Source: Clostridium sp. BNL1100 (lineage in GTDB: Bacteria; Bacillota; Clostridia; Acetivibrionales; DSM-1351). Taken from it: a DNA stretch of 64,000 bases. Each line of letters begins with the position of its first letter. Position 1 is the first letter of the stretch. A program made the translations under genes and the position numbers. The notes under the pieces are model-generated. The model saw only the letters and a list, made by a program, of their open reading frames with translations. It was not told where the DNA came from and searched no databases. Where the stretch lies: NCBI RefSeq assembly GCF_000244875.1, contig NC_016791.1, positions 3,725,001 to 3,789,000 on the forward strand, given 5' to 3'. Positions 9,044 to 18,000 of this stretch are shown here, one piece after another.

Positions 9044-10267
9044 TTAAAATAAGTCGTTAAAAAAACCGTCATAAAATTCGGGAGGCAGACCTTCAACAAT
9101 GTATTTTTCAGCAACAGTTTTGCTAAGCTCAGTCCCTAGCGGAATTTTACCAGTGTCAATCCCCATATCCTGAATTATTCTTCCTATTTTTCTGCCATAG
9201 CAAGTTCTACCTGCACATTTAAAAAATTGGGACATATCCTCCAGAACATCTTTTACTTTGTCTTGGTTAATGTCTCCAAATGATAAAGGGACAGCAACAC
9301 AAGGCGTATATGCACCATCATTATTTAAAGTCAAGTAATAAATTCCTGCCGAACAACCCATACATTTTGCACTTTCAAACTCACTAAATAAGACAACATT
9401 CGGATAATCTGGATTGTTAATATACTTTTCTTTGATATCCATTATCATTCTCTTTGCTACTTTATAATTCATCTTGCAGTCCATTCCTTCAATTTTCCCT
9501 TGGGGAATAGGTAAAACAATCCTTATCTCCTGAATGCCTAATTCTGATACAAATTTAAAATATTCTTCTATCTCATCAGATGTAAAACTGTCAATAATGC
9601 ATATTGTTACTACAGTATAAATATTATTTGCCTGTAGCACTTTAATAGCATCTAATGACTCACGAAAAGCATTCTTATTATCTCTGGTTTTCACCACTAC
9701 TTCCTCTTTGTAGTGATCCAGACTTATAATAACTCGGCTGACATTGCTGTTACTTAAAAACTTACAAAACTCATCATCAATCTTATGCCCCGTAGTATAT
9801 AACTGTGCTTGCATGCCTTCAGGAATAAAATTGATAATATCTTTAATATCATTTCTAAGCATAGGCTCTCCCCCGGTTATACCAATATTGGCAACACCAA
9901 GTTCATACGCCTGTTCAATAAATGATTTAATTGATTCAAGATTTAAATCATATCGACTGCTTTTATTTCTATAGCAGTGCCAGCAATTGCAGTGACACCG
10001 ACCCGTAACTACAACATCACTTTGAAATAACTTTCTATCTCCATTTTTGATACTATCCAGAGTATTCATCGCTTTATCCCAAGCTTTAGATGGAATAGTA
10101 GGTAAAAAGCTATTAATAAAATACTGTTTTTTGCCTGAGTCATAGGTAAGTTTAAAACCCTTTTTCATTAAAAACTTTGCAAAATATTGCCCTGCTTCTG
10201 TGTTACTTGCTTCTGAGACTACCCTATATATTTCATCTTCATTGATAATTTTTTCAAAATTACTCAT
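9044..10267 (-). CDS. Radical SAM enzyme of the NRPS cluster, SPASM-like C-terminus
   Basis: A 407-residue radical SAM enzyme. The start is set at the ATG 9-10 bases after AAGGAGG. The 4Fe-4S motif is CX3CX2C at Cys91, Cys95 and Cys98 (GRCHCNCWHCYRN), with an extra Cys93. GITGGEPML is the SAM-contacting GGE motif. The C-terminal region has further cysteines (AKCMGCSAGIYYLT, YTPCVAVPLSFG, CAGRTCYGRK) arranged like a SPASM/twitch auxiliary-cluster domain. Such enzymes modify peptides or carrier-bound intermediates by radical chemistry. It follows the NRPS gene by 37 bases and is probably a tailoring enzyme of the same pathway. The reaction is unknown, and it may act on the acyl starter rather than the thiazoline. 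Confidence 0.85.
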   Translation of the reverse strand: MSNFEKIINEDEIYRVVSEASNTEAGQYFAKFLMKKGFKLTYDSGKKQYFINSFLPTIPSKAWDKAMNTLDSIKNGDRKLFQSDVVVTGRCHCNCWHCYRNKSSRYDLNLESIKSFIEQAYELGVANIGITGGEPMLRNDIKDIINFIPEGMQAQLYTTGHKIDDEFCKFLSNSNVSRVIISLDHYKEEVVVKTRDNKNAFRESLDAIKVLQANNIYTVVTICIIDSFTSDEIEEYFKFVSELGIQEIRIVLPIPQGKIEGMDCKMNYKVAKRMIMDIKEKYINNPDYPNVVLFSEFESAKCMGCSAGIYYLTLNNDGAYTPCVAVPLSFGDINQDKVKDVLEDMSQFFKCAGRTCYGRKIGRIIQDMGIDTGKIPLGTELSKTVAEKYIVEGLPPEFYDGFFNDLF

Positions 10268-10304
10268 GATATAAGCCTCCTTATTAATAACATTTATTAA
10301 TCTG

Positions 10305-13300
10305 TCATAGAACATCGGGGATGTTTTCAGCTATTCTGTTTACAATCCTTAGTACATCAGCACTCCGCTTTGAATCCACCTGTCCCCATTCAAATCCACA
10401 TTTTCTTAATATAGTTTCAGTCCTTTTACATGTTGGCAGAAGCAACATGGTTGGATCAAAAGACTTTTCAAGTAGTCCCAAGTTAATTATCTCAGCTACT
10501 AAATGATTGTATTTCTTTCCACCGTTAGCCAAGTACTTTTCAAAGTCATCAATTGATTTAATTTTAACTACTTCTGAAAATTCATTAAATAACTGTGCAA
10601 AATCAATTAAGCTAATTTTATATGGATTAAATATGTGATAAATATTACTTCCCTCTTTAACACCCAATAACAATGTTATAGCTTCTGCCGCTTGGTCAAC
10701 AAAAGTTAAATCAAATATTTTTGCATCAAGATTAGGGACTGAACCTAATTTCATCATCATACTCAAAACAGAAAATATTGAACTTTCCCCTTCATTAGTT
10801 TGGAATATTCCATCCTTATAGCTTTGAACTAAAAATCCTAAACGGTAAACTTTTACGTTAATACCTTCATTTTGAGCTGCTAAAGCTATTTCCTCTGCAT
10901 AAATTTTAGACTGAGCGTATGCAATATCGGACTTATTTCCACGTGTTATTTCATGCTCGCTAAATAAATTCTTATTTTCATACCTGCTAATAGAAAATCC
11001 TGTAGATATGGTAGAAATGTAATGGAGATCTTTCTTATTCTTGTATTTTGAGAACTCGGTTATTCTACGTGTTCCGTCAATATTGATTTTTTGATAATCC
11101 TCCCATAAACCATAATGATTTATGGTTGCTGCTGCATGAATTATACAGTCTACCGTTTCTGCCAGATAATCAAACTCTACCTGACTAAGTCCTAAATTTA
11201 CTTGACTTATATCGCCAACTATAATGGAAACTCTGTCAGAATATTCGTTAATATAATCGTTTTCTTTAAAGTAATGACTCCATGTTCTTCTTAATCTTTC
11301 TTCTGCATTATTTTCATTTTCACCGCGTACAAGTATGTATACTTTTGATTTGGTTTTAAACAAAAGCTCTCTTACCAGATGACTTCCAAGAAAGCCTGTC
11401 CCCCCTGTAATAAAAATATTATTATATGATACCCCCTCTTGAATTTGTATTTCTTTTAAACCATCCAAATATTCTTTATAATCTTTTTCATATTTTACAT
11501 CCGGTTTGTAATTTGCCAATGAATCCATTGACTTTCTCAGTTTCATAATATTGTCTGTAGCAATACTGGATGAACGACTTGTATAAGGAGCCAAACTAAG
11601 TATCGTTGTATACTTATACATATCATCTAATGAAATTCGTATTCCAATCTCACTAGCCTTAGTAATTACCTTAATTACATTTAGTGAATCTCCTCCCAGA
11701 TCAAAGAAATCATCATTAATTCCTACCTTATCAATGTTAAGCACTTCCTGCCAAAGTTGAACCAGTTCCATTTCAAGGTCATTCCTAGGTGCCATGTAAT
11801 TAGTTTCACTTTGTTTAATTTCAGGCTTAGGGAGAATTTTCTTATTTACTTTTCCATTTGAGGTTAATGGGATTTCATCAATTTTTACATATTGCCTTGG
11901 AACCATATAATCAGGTAAATATGTTGCTGCCCAGTTAGGCAATTCATCGTCTTTAAATGTGCTATTTGAAACGATATATGCACATAAGAATACCTTGCCG
12001 GTTTCATCTTTATAGTCAATTACTGCCACATTTTCAACAGCTTCGTGTCTTATTAGAACACTTTCTATTTCGCCAAGCTCAATTCTATGCCCTCTGATTT
12101 TTACCTGCTCATCTTTGCGGCCCTTGAATTCTATGTACCCCTTTCTATTCATTACTCCAAAGTCGCCTGTCTTGTATATCCTTCCAAAGCTCTTATGTTC
12201 CATAAATGCAGTATTGGTTTTATCTATATCATTCTGATAGCCTGTGGCAACTCCAATACCCCCGATGTATAATTCTCCGATAACTCCGACCGGGCATAAC
12301 TCCAGATTACTGTCTAAAACATAGAACATCTGATTTGCTAAAGGATATCCATAAGGAATACTTGTCCAATTCTCATTAACTTTATCAATTGGATAATGAA
12401 TTGACCAAATAGAGGCTTCAGTTGCACCACCTAAACTATAAATTTTTGCCTGTGGGTATTTCCCTTTTATTTTGTTCGGAAGGGATACAGGTATCCAATC
12501 ACCGCTTAGCATGACAACCCGTAGTGTTCCATAATCACTGTCGCATTTATTCTCTTCAATTCTGTATAACTCGTCTATATATAGCTCCATAATTGCCGGC
12601 ACAGTATTCCATACAGTGATTTTTTCTTTGGCAACAATAGCTATAAGTTCCGGTATATTTCTTGCATTGCCTGCAATATACAACTCCGCTCCTGCCAGTA
12701 TACTTCCAAAAATATCGTATACAGATAAGTCAAAACAAAAAGAGGATATTCCAATTACTTTATCATTTCCTGTTATATTATAGCGGGAATTAATATCTAT
12801 AATTGTATTACAAACAGCTTCATTTGAGATAACAACTCCTTTAGGCTCTCCGGTACTGCCGGAGGTATAAATAACATAAGCTATATCAGTTGGCTGGGCC
12901 TTTTCATCCGAGACAAATTGCTTGCAGGTATCTTCTGAAATGCTATGAATGTAAGCAGACTCCAACATTTTTTTGCACCCGCTATGTTGATAAATATAAT
13001 TTTGTCTTTCTCTTGGATGCTCAGGATTTATTGGAACGTATGCAGCTCCGGATTTAATTACACCGAGAATATTTATCACTGTTTCAGTACATCTTGAAGC
13101 ACTAATACCAACAAAATCCCCCGGGCCTATACCTTCCGATTGTAAAGATATAGCAATTCGATCTGTTAGTAAATCAAGCTCTTTATATGTAACTGACGAA
13201 TTTCCATCTTTAATAGCAATCTTATTACTGTAAGTTTCAAGAGCTTTTGAAACAATATTCTGGAGGGTTGTTTTTTTAGTGTTGCAAACTGTATCATTAT

Positions 13301-14675
13301 ATTTTTGAATAAGTTTTTTATCTTCGTCACTTAACTCAAATATCTCTTTTGAATAAGAGCCGTCAGTTTTAATGCTTAGTACCAATTCCTCGTATTGCTT
13401 GAACATGGTCGTTATCAATTCTTCTTCAAATCCCTCTTCCACATAATCCCATGTCATAAGCAATTTACCGCTTATGTCCATAACCTGACAATCTAAAAAA
13501 ACTTGAGGAGTTTGGCTTATTCCATATTTTAATTCACCAAACTTATCCAAAAGGCTAAATTTTTCATCATTAAAAATCATGCTTGTAAAAACAATTGGCA
13601 TAACAGCAGATGTTCCCAAGCCTCTAGCCTTCGATAATTCTTTCAGAAATTCCATTCCATCAAAGTAACTATGCTTATATGAAGTCGCAAACAAATCTCT
13701 AATTGCTGTTGCATTTTCCCAAAAATCATCTTTTGCGATATCGCTTTTTTGTATCGGTAGCAACAATGCCTTAGTAAAATCGCCTATAACTCTGCTTATA
13801 CTCTTGTCATGCTTCGAACGACCGGTTATTGCTGAATTGATAGTAAAAGAATCCTGGTTGCACCAATGCTCAAGTACCATAGCATAGGCAGTACAAAGAA
13901 TGATTGTCGGCTGTATTTTCTTTTCTTCCGCCATCTCTTTTATCTTTCCCCAAGTACTGCTATCAATGGTTGTTCCCAGCCTTTTAAATTTTGGTAATAG
14001 TATTTTTTTATTGGATTTTAATGGTAATTGAGGAGCTGATGGGAACTCTGCTAATTGCTCCATCCAAAAGTCCCTATCCATTTGATATCTTTTAGTCTTT
14101 TTTATATCCACTAATTTATAAACATAATCTCTAAAAGATGCCTCTAAAGGTATTGGTTCAGTTTCTAAATCATAACAATCCATGACTTCATTTATTAATA
14201 CAATTAAACTTCCTGCATCAGCAATAAGTAAATCGAAGTCACAAAACATGTATACTTTGTCATTATCTAATTGTGCCATTTTAATATCAAATAAGGGCCA
14301 AGTGTCAATTTTAAATACATGATGTGACATTTCTACTCTCTTATTTAAAATAAATTTCTGCCTTTCCTCATTTGATAAATTAGTTAGGTCAAATCGTTCT
14401 ACAATATATTCAGGGACTTCATCCAGTATTCGTTGCTGCCCTGTTGATTCGATTACAGCTCTTAGCATAGGCTGGTTTTTAATAAGCTTATTAAGTGCGG
14501 TATTAAATTTACCGATATCCAGGTTATTTTCAAATTCATAATAAATGTGAGTTGACCGGCCTCCGAGCTCAAATACAGGATTTCGTCCCATTAAATAAGC
14601 AGTTTGAACATTTGTTAGTGGAAAAACATTATTATCTTTACTCTTTTCATCTATACCCACGACAAATTCCCCCAT
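10305..14675 (-). CDS. One-module NRPS: heterocyclization - adenylation (Cys) - PCP - thioester reductase
   Basis: A 1456-residue megasynthase. Residues about 15-440 are a heterocyclization (Cy) domain: opening FPLTNVQTAYLMGR and active motif DLLIADAGS near residue 146, i.e. DxxxxDxxS instead of HHxxxDG. Residues about 470-950 are adenylation (YTSGSTGEPKG near 600). The specificity positions read D-L-Y-N-M-S-L-I-W, the known cysteine code of thiazoline-forming modules. PCP: DLGGDSLNV with Ser997. Residues about 1085-1456 are a thioester reductase with NAD(P)-binding TGGTGFLG and catalytic YAQSK. Predicted chemistry: condensation of an acyl group from the ACP with Cys, cyclodehydration to a thiazoline, then reductive release. 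The ATG has a weak site; a GTG at 14660 follows GGGGGA. Confidence 0.93.
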   Translation of the reverse strand: MGEFVVGIDEKSKDNNVFPLTNVQTAYLMGRNPVFELGGRSTHIYYEFENNLDIGKFNTALNKLIKNQPMLRAVIESTGQQRILDEVPEYIVERFDLTNLSNEERQKFILNKRVEMSHHVFKIDTWPLFDIKMAQLDNDKVYMFCDFDLLIADAGSLIVLINEVMDCYDLETEPIPLEASFRDYVYKLVDIKKTKRYQMDRDFWMEQLAEFPSAPQLPLKSNKKILLPKFKRLGTTIDSSTWGKIKEMAEEKKIQPTIILCTAYAMVLEHWCNQDSFTINSAITGRSKHDKSISRVIGDFTKALLLPIQKSDIAKDDFWENATAIRDLFATSYKHSYFDGMEFLKELSKARGLGTSAVMPIVFTSMIFNDEKFSLLDKFGELKYGISQTPQVFLDCQVMDISGKLLMTWDYVEEGFEEELITTMFKQYEELVLSIKTDGSYSKEIFELSDEDKKLIQKYNDTVCNTKKTTLQNIVSKALETYSNKIAIKDGNSSVTYKELDLLTDRIAISLQSEGIGPGDFVGISASRCTETVINILGVIKSGAAYVPINPEHPRERQNYIYQHSGCKKMLESAYIHSISEDTCKQFVSDEKAQPTDIAYVIYTSGSTGEPKGVVISNEAVCNTIIDINSRYNITGNDKVIGISSFCFDLSVYDIFGSILAGAELYIAGNARNIPELIAIVAKEKITVWNTVPAIMELYIDELYRIEENKCDSDYGTLRVVMLSGDWIPVSLPNKIKGKYPQAKIYSLGGATEASIWSIHYPIDKVNENWTSIPYGYPLANQMFYVLDSNLELCPVGVIGELYIGGIGVATGYQNDIDKTNTAFMEHKSFGRIYKTGDFGVMNRKGYIEFKGRKDEQVKIRGHRIELGEIESVLIRHEAVENVAVIDYKDETGKVFLCAYIVSNSTFKDDELPNWAATYLPDYMVPRQYVKIDEIPLTSNGKVNKKILPKPEIKQSETNYMAPRNDLEMELVQLWQEVLNIDKVGINDDFFDLGGDSLNVIKVITKASEIGIRISLDDMYKYTTILSLAPYTSRSSSIATDNIMKLRKSMDSLANYKPDVKYEKDYKEYLDGLKEIQIQEGVSYNNIFITGGTGFLGSHLVRELLFKTKSKVYILVRGENENNAEERLRRTWSHYFKENDYINEYSDRVSIIVGDISQVNLGLSQVEFDYLAETVDCIIHAAATINHYGLWEDYQKINIDGTRRITEFSKYKNKKDLHYISTISTGFSISRYENKNLFSEHEITRGNKSDIAYAQSKIYAEEIALAAQNEGINVKVYRLGFLVQSYKDGIFQTNEGESSIFSVLSMMMKLGSVPNLDAKIFDLTFVDQAAEAITLLLGVKEGSNIYHIFNPYKISLIDFAQLFNEFSEVVKIKSIDDFEKYLANGGKKYNHLVAEIINLGLLEKSFDPTMLLLPTCKRTETILRKCGFEWGQVDSKRSADVLRIVNRIAENIPDVL

Positions 14676-14684
14676 TACTCTTTA

Positions 14685-14918
14685 TTAATCCTTTTGAGTT
14701 CTATCAGACAAGTAGATCTTAATATCGCCAAAGGTCTGTATGTTCCATAAATCTCTATCATTAATTTCAACCCCAAATTCATCCTCTAAATCGATAACTA
14801 AATCCACCAAATCCATTGAATCAAGACCTAAGTCCCCCACAAGTCTGGATTCATCATTAATTTTATCAATACCCACCTCAGCATACTTTGCCAATATTTC
14901 TTTTATTTTCTCAATCAT
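14685..14918 (-). CDS. Stand-alone acyl carrier protein
   Basis: A 77-residue acidic carrier protein with the phosphopantetheine attachment serine at Ser34 in GDLGLDSMDLVDLV. Its length and the helix II sequence VIDLEDEFGVEI are typical of type II ACPs. Its ATG overlaps the stop of the upstream acyl-AMP ligase (ATGA at 14915-14918), and the NRPS starts 10 bases after its stop. It is therefore the likely acceptor of the ligase product and donor for the NRPS Cy domain. It is not the fatty-acid-synthesis ACP, given the context. Needs a phosphopantetheinyl transferase, none of which is encoded in the window. Confidence 0.92.
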   Translation of the reverse strand: MIEKIKEILAKYAEVGIDKINDESRLVGDLGLDSMDLVDLVIDLEDEFGVEINDRDLWNIQTFGDIKIYLSDRTQKD

Positions 14919-16546
14919 AGTTCTTTACCCCCATATCTTTTTATTTTATTTGTAGTAGTTTTTTCGAACTCAATAGCTCGAATCTTTATTTTTTGTATTT
15001 GTTTAAACATAGGCAGTTGTGAATTAATTTCTTTTATTTTTTTTGAAATTACGTCTTCAATCTCTTCAATATCCCTGCCATCAAAAAGGTCATAATTCGG
15101 ATAAATTTCAGCTTTAATAAAGTCATCTTCCCCAAATACAATAACCTCATTTATATAATCCAGTTCCAGTAATTTGCCTTCAAGTTCTTCAGGGCTTACA
15201 TTTTCTCCATTACTAAGTACTAACAGGTTTTTTTTCCTTCCCGTAATATATAGGTATCCCTTTTTACTGATATATCCAAGGTCACCTGTCTTAAACCAGC
15301 CGTTTTCCATACATGCTTCTGTACCCTCGGCGTTTTTGTAATACCCTCTCATTACATTTTTTCCTTTGACCCAAATCTCATTGTCCACAATTTTTACACT
15401 ACAACCCCCACCAATCTTGCCAACAGAACCAACCTCTCCGTTTCGGTCAGTATTTGCCGCAACAAGAGGGGAACACTCGGTAATTCCATATCCTTGTATT
15501 ATGGTTATCCCTATTGTTGTATAAAAATCAATTAACTCAACAGGTAGGAATGCACCACCACAGACAAAAGTTCTAAATTCCCCCCCAAGTACTTCAAGAA
15601 TCTCTCCAAATAATTTTCGACTGACATCAATATTGACTTTTTTAAGTAATTTAGAGATTTTCATTGCAGTACCAAACTTTTTATTTTTGTTTTGATTTGC
15701 AACCGCTCTCAATATCTCTTTTCGCATCATCTCCAACACTGCCGGTACTACAATCATTATTGTAGGTTTATAAGCCTTTAAATTTCTCTTCATCATTTTT
15801 AAACTATCATTCAAACAAACTGTTGCCCCAAAATAGATAGGTGTTAATATTCCCACTGTCAATTCATATGTATGATTGTTTGGCAAAATAGATAAGAGAA
15901 TGTCCGTGACAGATGCATCAATAACCTGGCTACAGTAGGCAACATTGCTTGCCAGATTCTCATGTGTTAATATGATGGCCTTACTATTTGATGTTGTTCC
16001 AGATGAGAAAACGATCTCAGCGGCAGTATCAGGTAATATCTCTAAACTAGTATCTTTGTGGGGCGTTTCCAGCATGTCATACAAATAAAGCATATTACCA
16101 GCTTTTTCATTAAAGTTCACAAAGTACTTTATACTGTCTACAGACTCCTTTATCCTTAATACAACGTCATAATAATCGTTATCAAATAATAAACAATCTG
16201 CATCAACAAATTGAAGCTGCTCAATTATCGCCTCAACCGGTAATAATTTATCTATGGGAATAGCAACATAACCGGCATTTATAACACCTAAGTACGATAC
16301 TATCCATTCATAAGACGTTTTGCCTAATATGGCGATATGCTTTTTCTCAAAATTCCATTCACTGAATGCGGCTTCAAGAGATAAAATATCATCAAATACT
16401 TCCTTGTACCTCTTTGCACATGAATTCCCATTTTTTACAAACTTAAATAGTATATTGTTAGCATGATTGCTTAAACAAATGTTCAGATATTCATGTATAT
16501 TTTTAAATTGTTTACGCTCTGTATAAAAAAAATTTCTTTTTTTCAT
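14915..16546 (-). CDS. Acyl-AMP ligase (acyl-ACP synthetase, ANL superfamily)
   Basis: A 543-residue ANL enzyme. Core motifs in order: FSSGTTSNSKAIILTHEN (A3, P-loop), QGYGITECSP (A5), WFKTGDLGY (A7), TGRKKNLLVLSNGENVSPEE (A8) and the catalytic Lys in TTTNKIKR near the C-terminus. The sequence resembles long-chain acyl-CoA/acyl-ACP ligases more than the 2,3-dihydroxybenzoate or salicylate ligases of siderophore clusters. The substrate may therefore be an alkyl or unusual aryl acid. It is translationally coupled to the ACP gene, supporting direct loading of the ACP. Activates the starter unit of the thiazoline pathway (inference). Cytosolic. Confidence 0.87.
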   Translation of the reverse strand: MKKRNFFYTERKQFKNIHEYLNICLSNHANNILFKFVKNGNSCAKRYKEVFDDILSLEAAFSEWNFEKKHIAILGKTSYEWIVSYLGVINAGYVAIPIDKLLPVEAIIEQLQFVDADCLLFDNDYYDVVLRIKESVDSIKYFVNFNEKAGNMLYLYDMLETPHKDTSLEILPDTAAEIVFSSGTTSNSKAIILTHENLASNVAYCSQVIDASVTDILLSILPNNHTYELTVGILTPIYFGATVCLNDSLKMMKRNLKAYKPTIMIVVPAVLEMMRKEILRAVANQNKNKKFGTAMKISKLLKKVNIDVSRKLFGEILEVLGGEFRTFVCGGAFLPVELIDFYTTIGITIIQGYGITECSPLVAANTDRNGEVGSVGKIGGGCSVKIVDNEIWVKGKNVMRGYYKNAEGTEACMENGWFKTGDLGYISKKGYLYITGRKKNLLVLSNGENVSPEELEGKLLELDYINEVIVFGEDDFIKAEIYPNYDLFDGRDIEEIEDVISKKIKEINSQLPMFKQIQKIKIRAIEFEKTTTNKIKRYGGKEL

Positions 16547-16619
16547 TATAAAAATACTCTTCCTTGTTAATTAATTATATATCTGTAATACTTTGATTTT
16601 GATATGATTTATTTAGCTA

Positions 16620-17321
16620 TTATAATAAATAGCTTAAATATTGAATAATTACTTCTGATACCGTATTTACATTATCAAGTAAAAAGAAATGCCCCCCATC
16701 AAACTCTACAATATTAAATCTTTTTTTAGTTAAGTTACTCCATCCTCCCAGTTGGCCCATGGTTAAAGGGTCACTTTTACCGCCTAGAACAGTTAAATTA
16801 CAATCTAATATTCCCCCTTTAAATATATAATTTTCAACTATATTAAAATCTGCTCTTAAGACAGGTAAATACTTTTTCTTAACATCCTCGTTATTCAGAT
16901 ATCTACTATATAGCCCTCCAATCTCTTGTATCTTTTCTTCAAATTCCTTATTATTTAATTTTTGTAAACTGTTGCTTTTAGAACTAATAGACGGTGTCAC
17001 ATTACCTGAACATATCAAATGATTTGGCAGTCGGAGCCCCTCTTGCTTTATTTTGAAATAAAGTTCAAAGGCTAACCAACTCCCCATGCTATGTCCAAAA
17101 ATAACATACGGGTCTTCAGAAATTTCATCAGCAATTTGATTATACAAATCATATACTGCTTCTTCCATGTTCTCACAAAATGTCTCCTCAAAACGTCTTC
17201 CACGTCCCGGTAACTCTAAATTGTGAACATCCATATGTGACAGTAATTTGAACCTAAGTTTTGAATACGATGCCATGGAACCTCCCGCATGGGGTATACA
17301 AAACATTTTTAAACTTTTCAT
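16620..17321 (-). CDS. Type II thioesterase of the NRPS cluster
   Basis: A 233-residue alpha/beta hydrolase of the GrsT/SrfAD kind. Opening FCIPHAGGSMASYSKL, nucleophile Ser78 in VIFGHSMGSWLAFELY, Asp in LGGKSDPLT and His in FDGGHFFLL form the triad. ELPGRGRRFEE is the family hallmark. These editing enzymes remove wrong acyl groups from carrier proteins. First gene of the minus-strand operon. The ribosome binding site before its ATG is poor, and the next ATG (MFCIPHAGG, five codons in) is an alternative. A 155-base leader separates it from the predicted promoter at 17477-17505. Confidence 0.9.
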   Translation of the reverse strand: MKSLKMFCIPHAGGSMASYSKLRFKLLSHMDVHNLELPGRGRRFEETFCENMEEAVYDLYNQIADEISEDPYVIFGHSMGSWLAFELYFKIKQEGLRLPNHLICSGNVTPSISSKSNSLQKLNNKEFEEKIQEIGGLYSRYLNNEDVKKKYLPVLRADFNIVENYIFKGGILDCNLTVLGGKSDPLTMGQLGGWSNLTKKRFNIVEFDGGHFFLLDNVNTVSEVIIQYLSYLL

Positions 17322-17476
17322 AATTTATCATCGGCCTTTCGACTAGTAACCCAACATAAAGCTTTCAAAAGTGGGAATTATAATTACCTTTCTAAATATA
17401 TTTTTTGTGGACATCATTTTCTTTTTATATATTTTATGTAAATAAAAGAATTACTTTCCATATTTGTTATAATAAT

Positions 17477-17505
17477 AATTTATAATATTTGTAGACTGCT
17501 GTCAA
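17477..17505 (-). promoter_or_regulatory. Predicted sigma-A promoter of the NRPS operon
   Basis: On the minus strand TTGACA (17500-17505) is followed 17 bases later by TAAATT (17477-17482); TATAAA, two bases closer, is an alternative -10. It is the best match in the region between the thioesterase gene and the decayed PadR copy. The remaining PadR-type palindrome (17581-17592) lies about 75 bases upstream of the -35. The stretch 17322-17476 is AT-rich leader with no gene or clear structure. Confidence 0.45.
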
Positions 17506-17566
17506 TTTATTTTGAACGGTAGGTCTAATTGGTAATTTTTGTAATAATTAATTGCCTTTTAATTAA

Positions 17567-17608
17567 TTGCCACTCATATATAACATATGTTACTATTAAC
17601 CTATTTTA
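17567..17608 (+). promoter_or_regulatory. Relict PadR promoter and operator
   Basis: A copy of the 4430-4476 control region. The -35 is now TTGCCA (17567-17572) and the -10 TACTAT (17591-17596), still 18 bases apart. The palindrome TAACATATGTTA is intact at 17581-17592. The second has decayed to TAACCTATTTTA (17597-17608). It precedes a dead padR copy and faces the NRPS promoter, so it could still bind the intact PadR protein. Confidence 0.6.
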
Positions 17609-17628
17609 TATATAAACGAGATGTGATT

Positions 17629-18000
17629 ATGTCAATACAATTAGCCATATTAGGAATACTGAGCTGGACGCCTCAACAGGCTATGAGCTAAAAAAGCTTT
17701 TTGAGGATTCCTCCTTCAAAGAAAATATATACGATAACAGAAGAAGGACTTAAAGAACTAAAAAATTGGCTTTTGTCATCACCAGAGGCTCCTGAGATAA
17801 AGAAGAAGACATTTTTGGTACAGTTCGCTTGGTCGGATATGCTAAGTAATCAGGTATTATGGTATTAAAGCTGCTGCTATTATTCCTCAGGATACAATTC
17901 AAAAAGGCCGATTTAAAGAAATGGCCCTTGAAACCAACAAAGTAATCATTTTAGGTTGTATGAAAGTAAAGAATAAGTTGAAAAATGGCTTTTAAAATAG
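17629..18000 (+). pseudogene. Decayed duplicate of the PadR-DUF4180 regulator
   Basis: The sequence follows the intact gene at 4492-5409 almost base for base but is shortened to 372 bases. Seen differences: a one-base loss in the eleventh to fifteenth codons that shifts the frame (GACGCCTCAAC against GAAGCCCTCAAC). There is an internal deletion whose ends are the short repeat CTCCTTCA, present twice in the intact gene. An extra AAG lies in the AAGAAG run. A second large deletion joins GTAATCAGG to the TATGGTATTAAAGCTGCTGC part of DUF4180, and small indels lie near the end. The ATG and upstream control region survive. It cannot encode a functional protein. Its last bases overlap the 3' end of the convergent ClbS-like gene. 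Confidence 0.9.
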
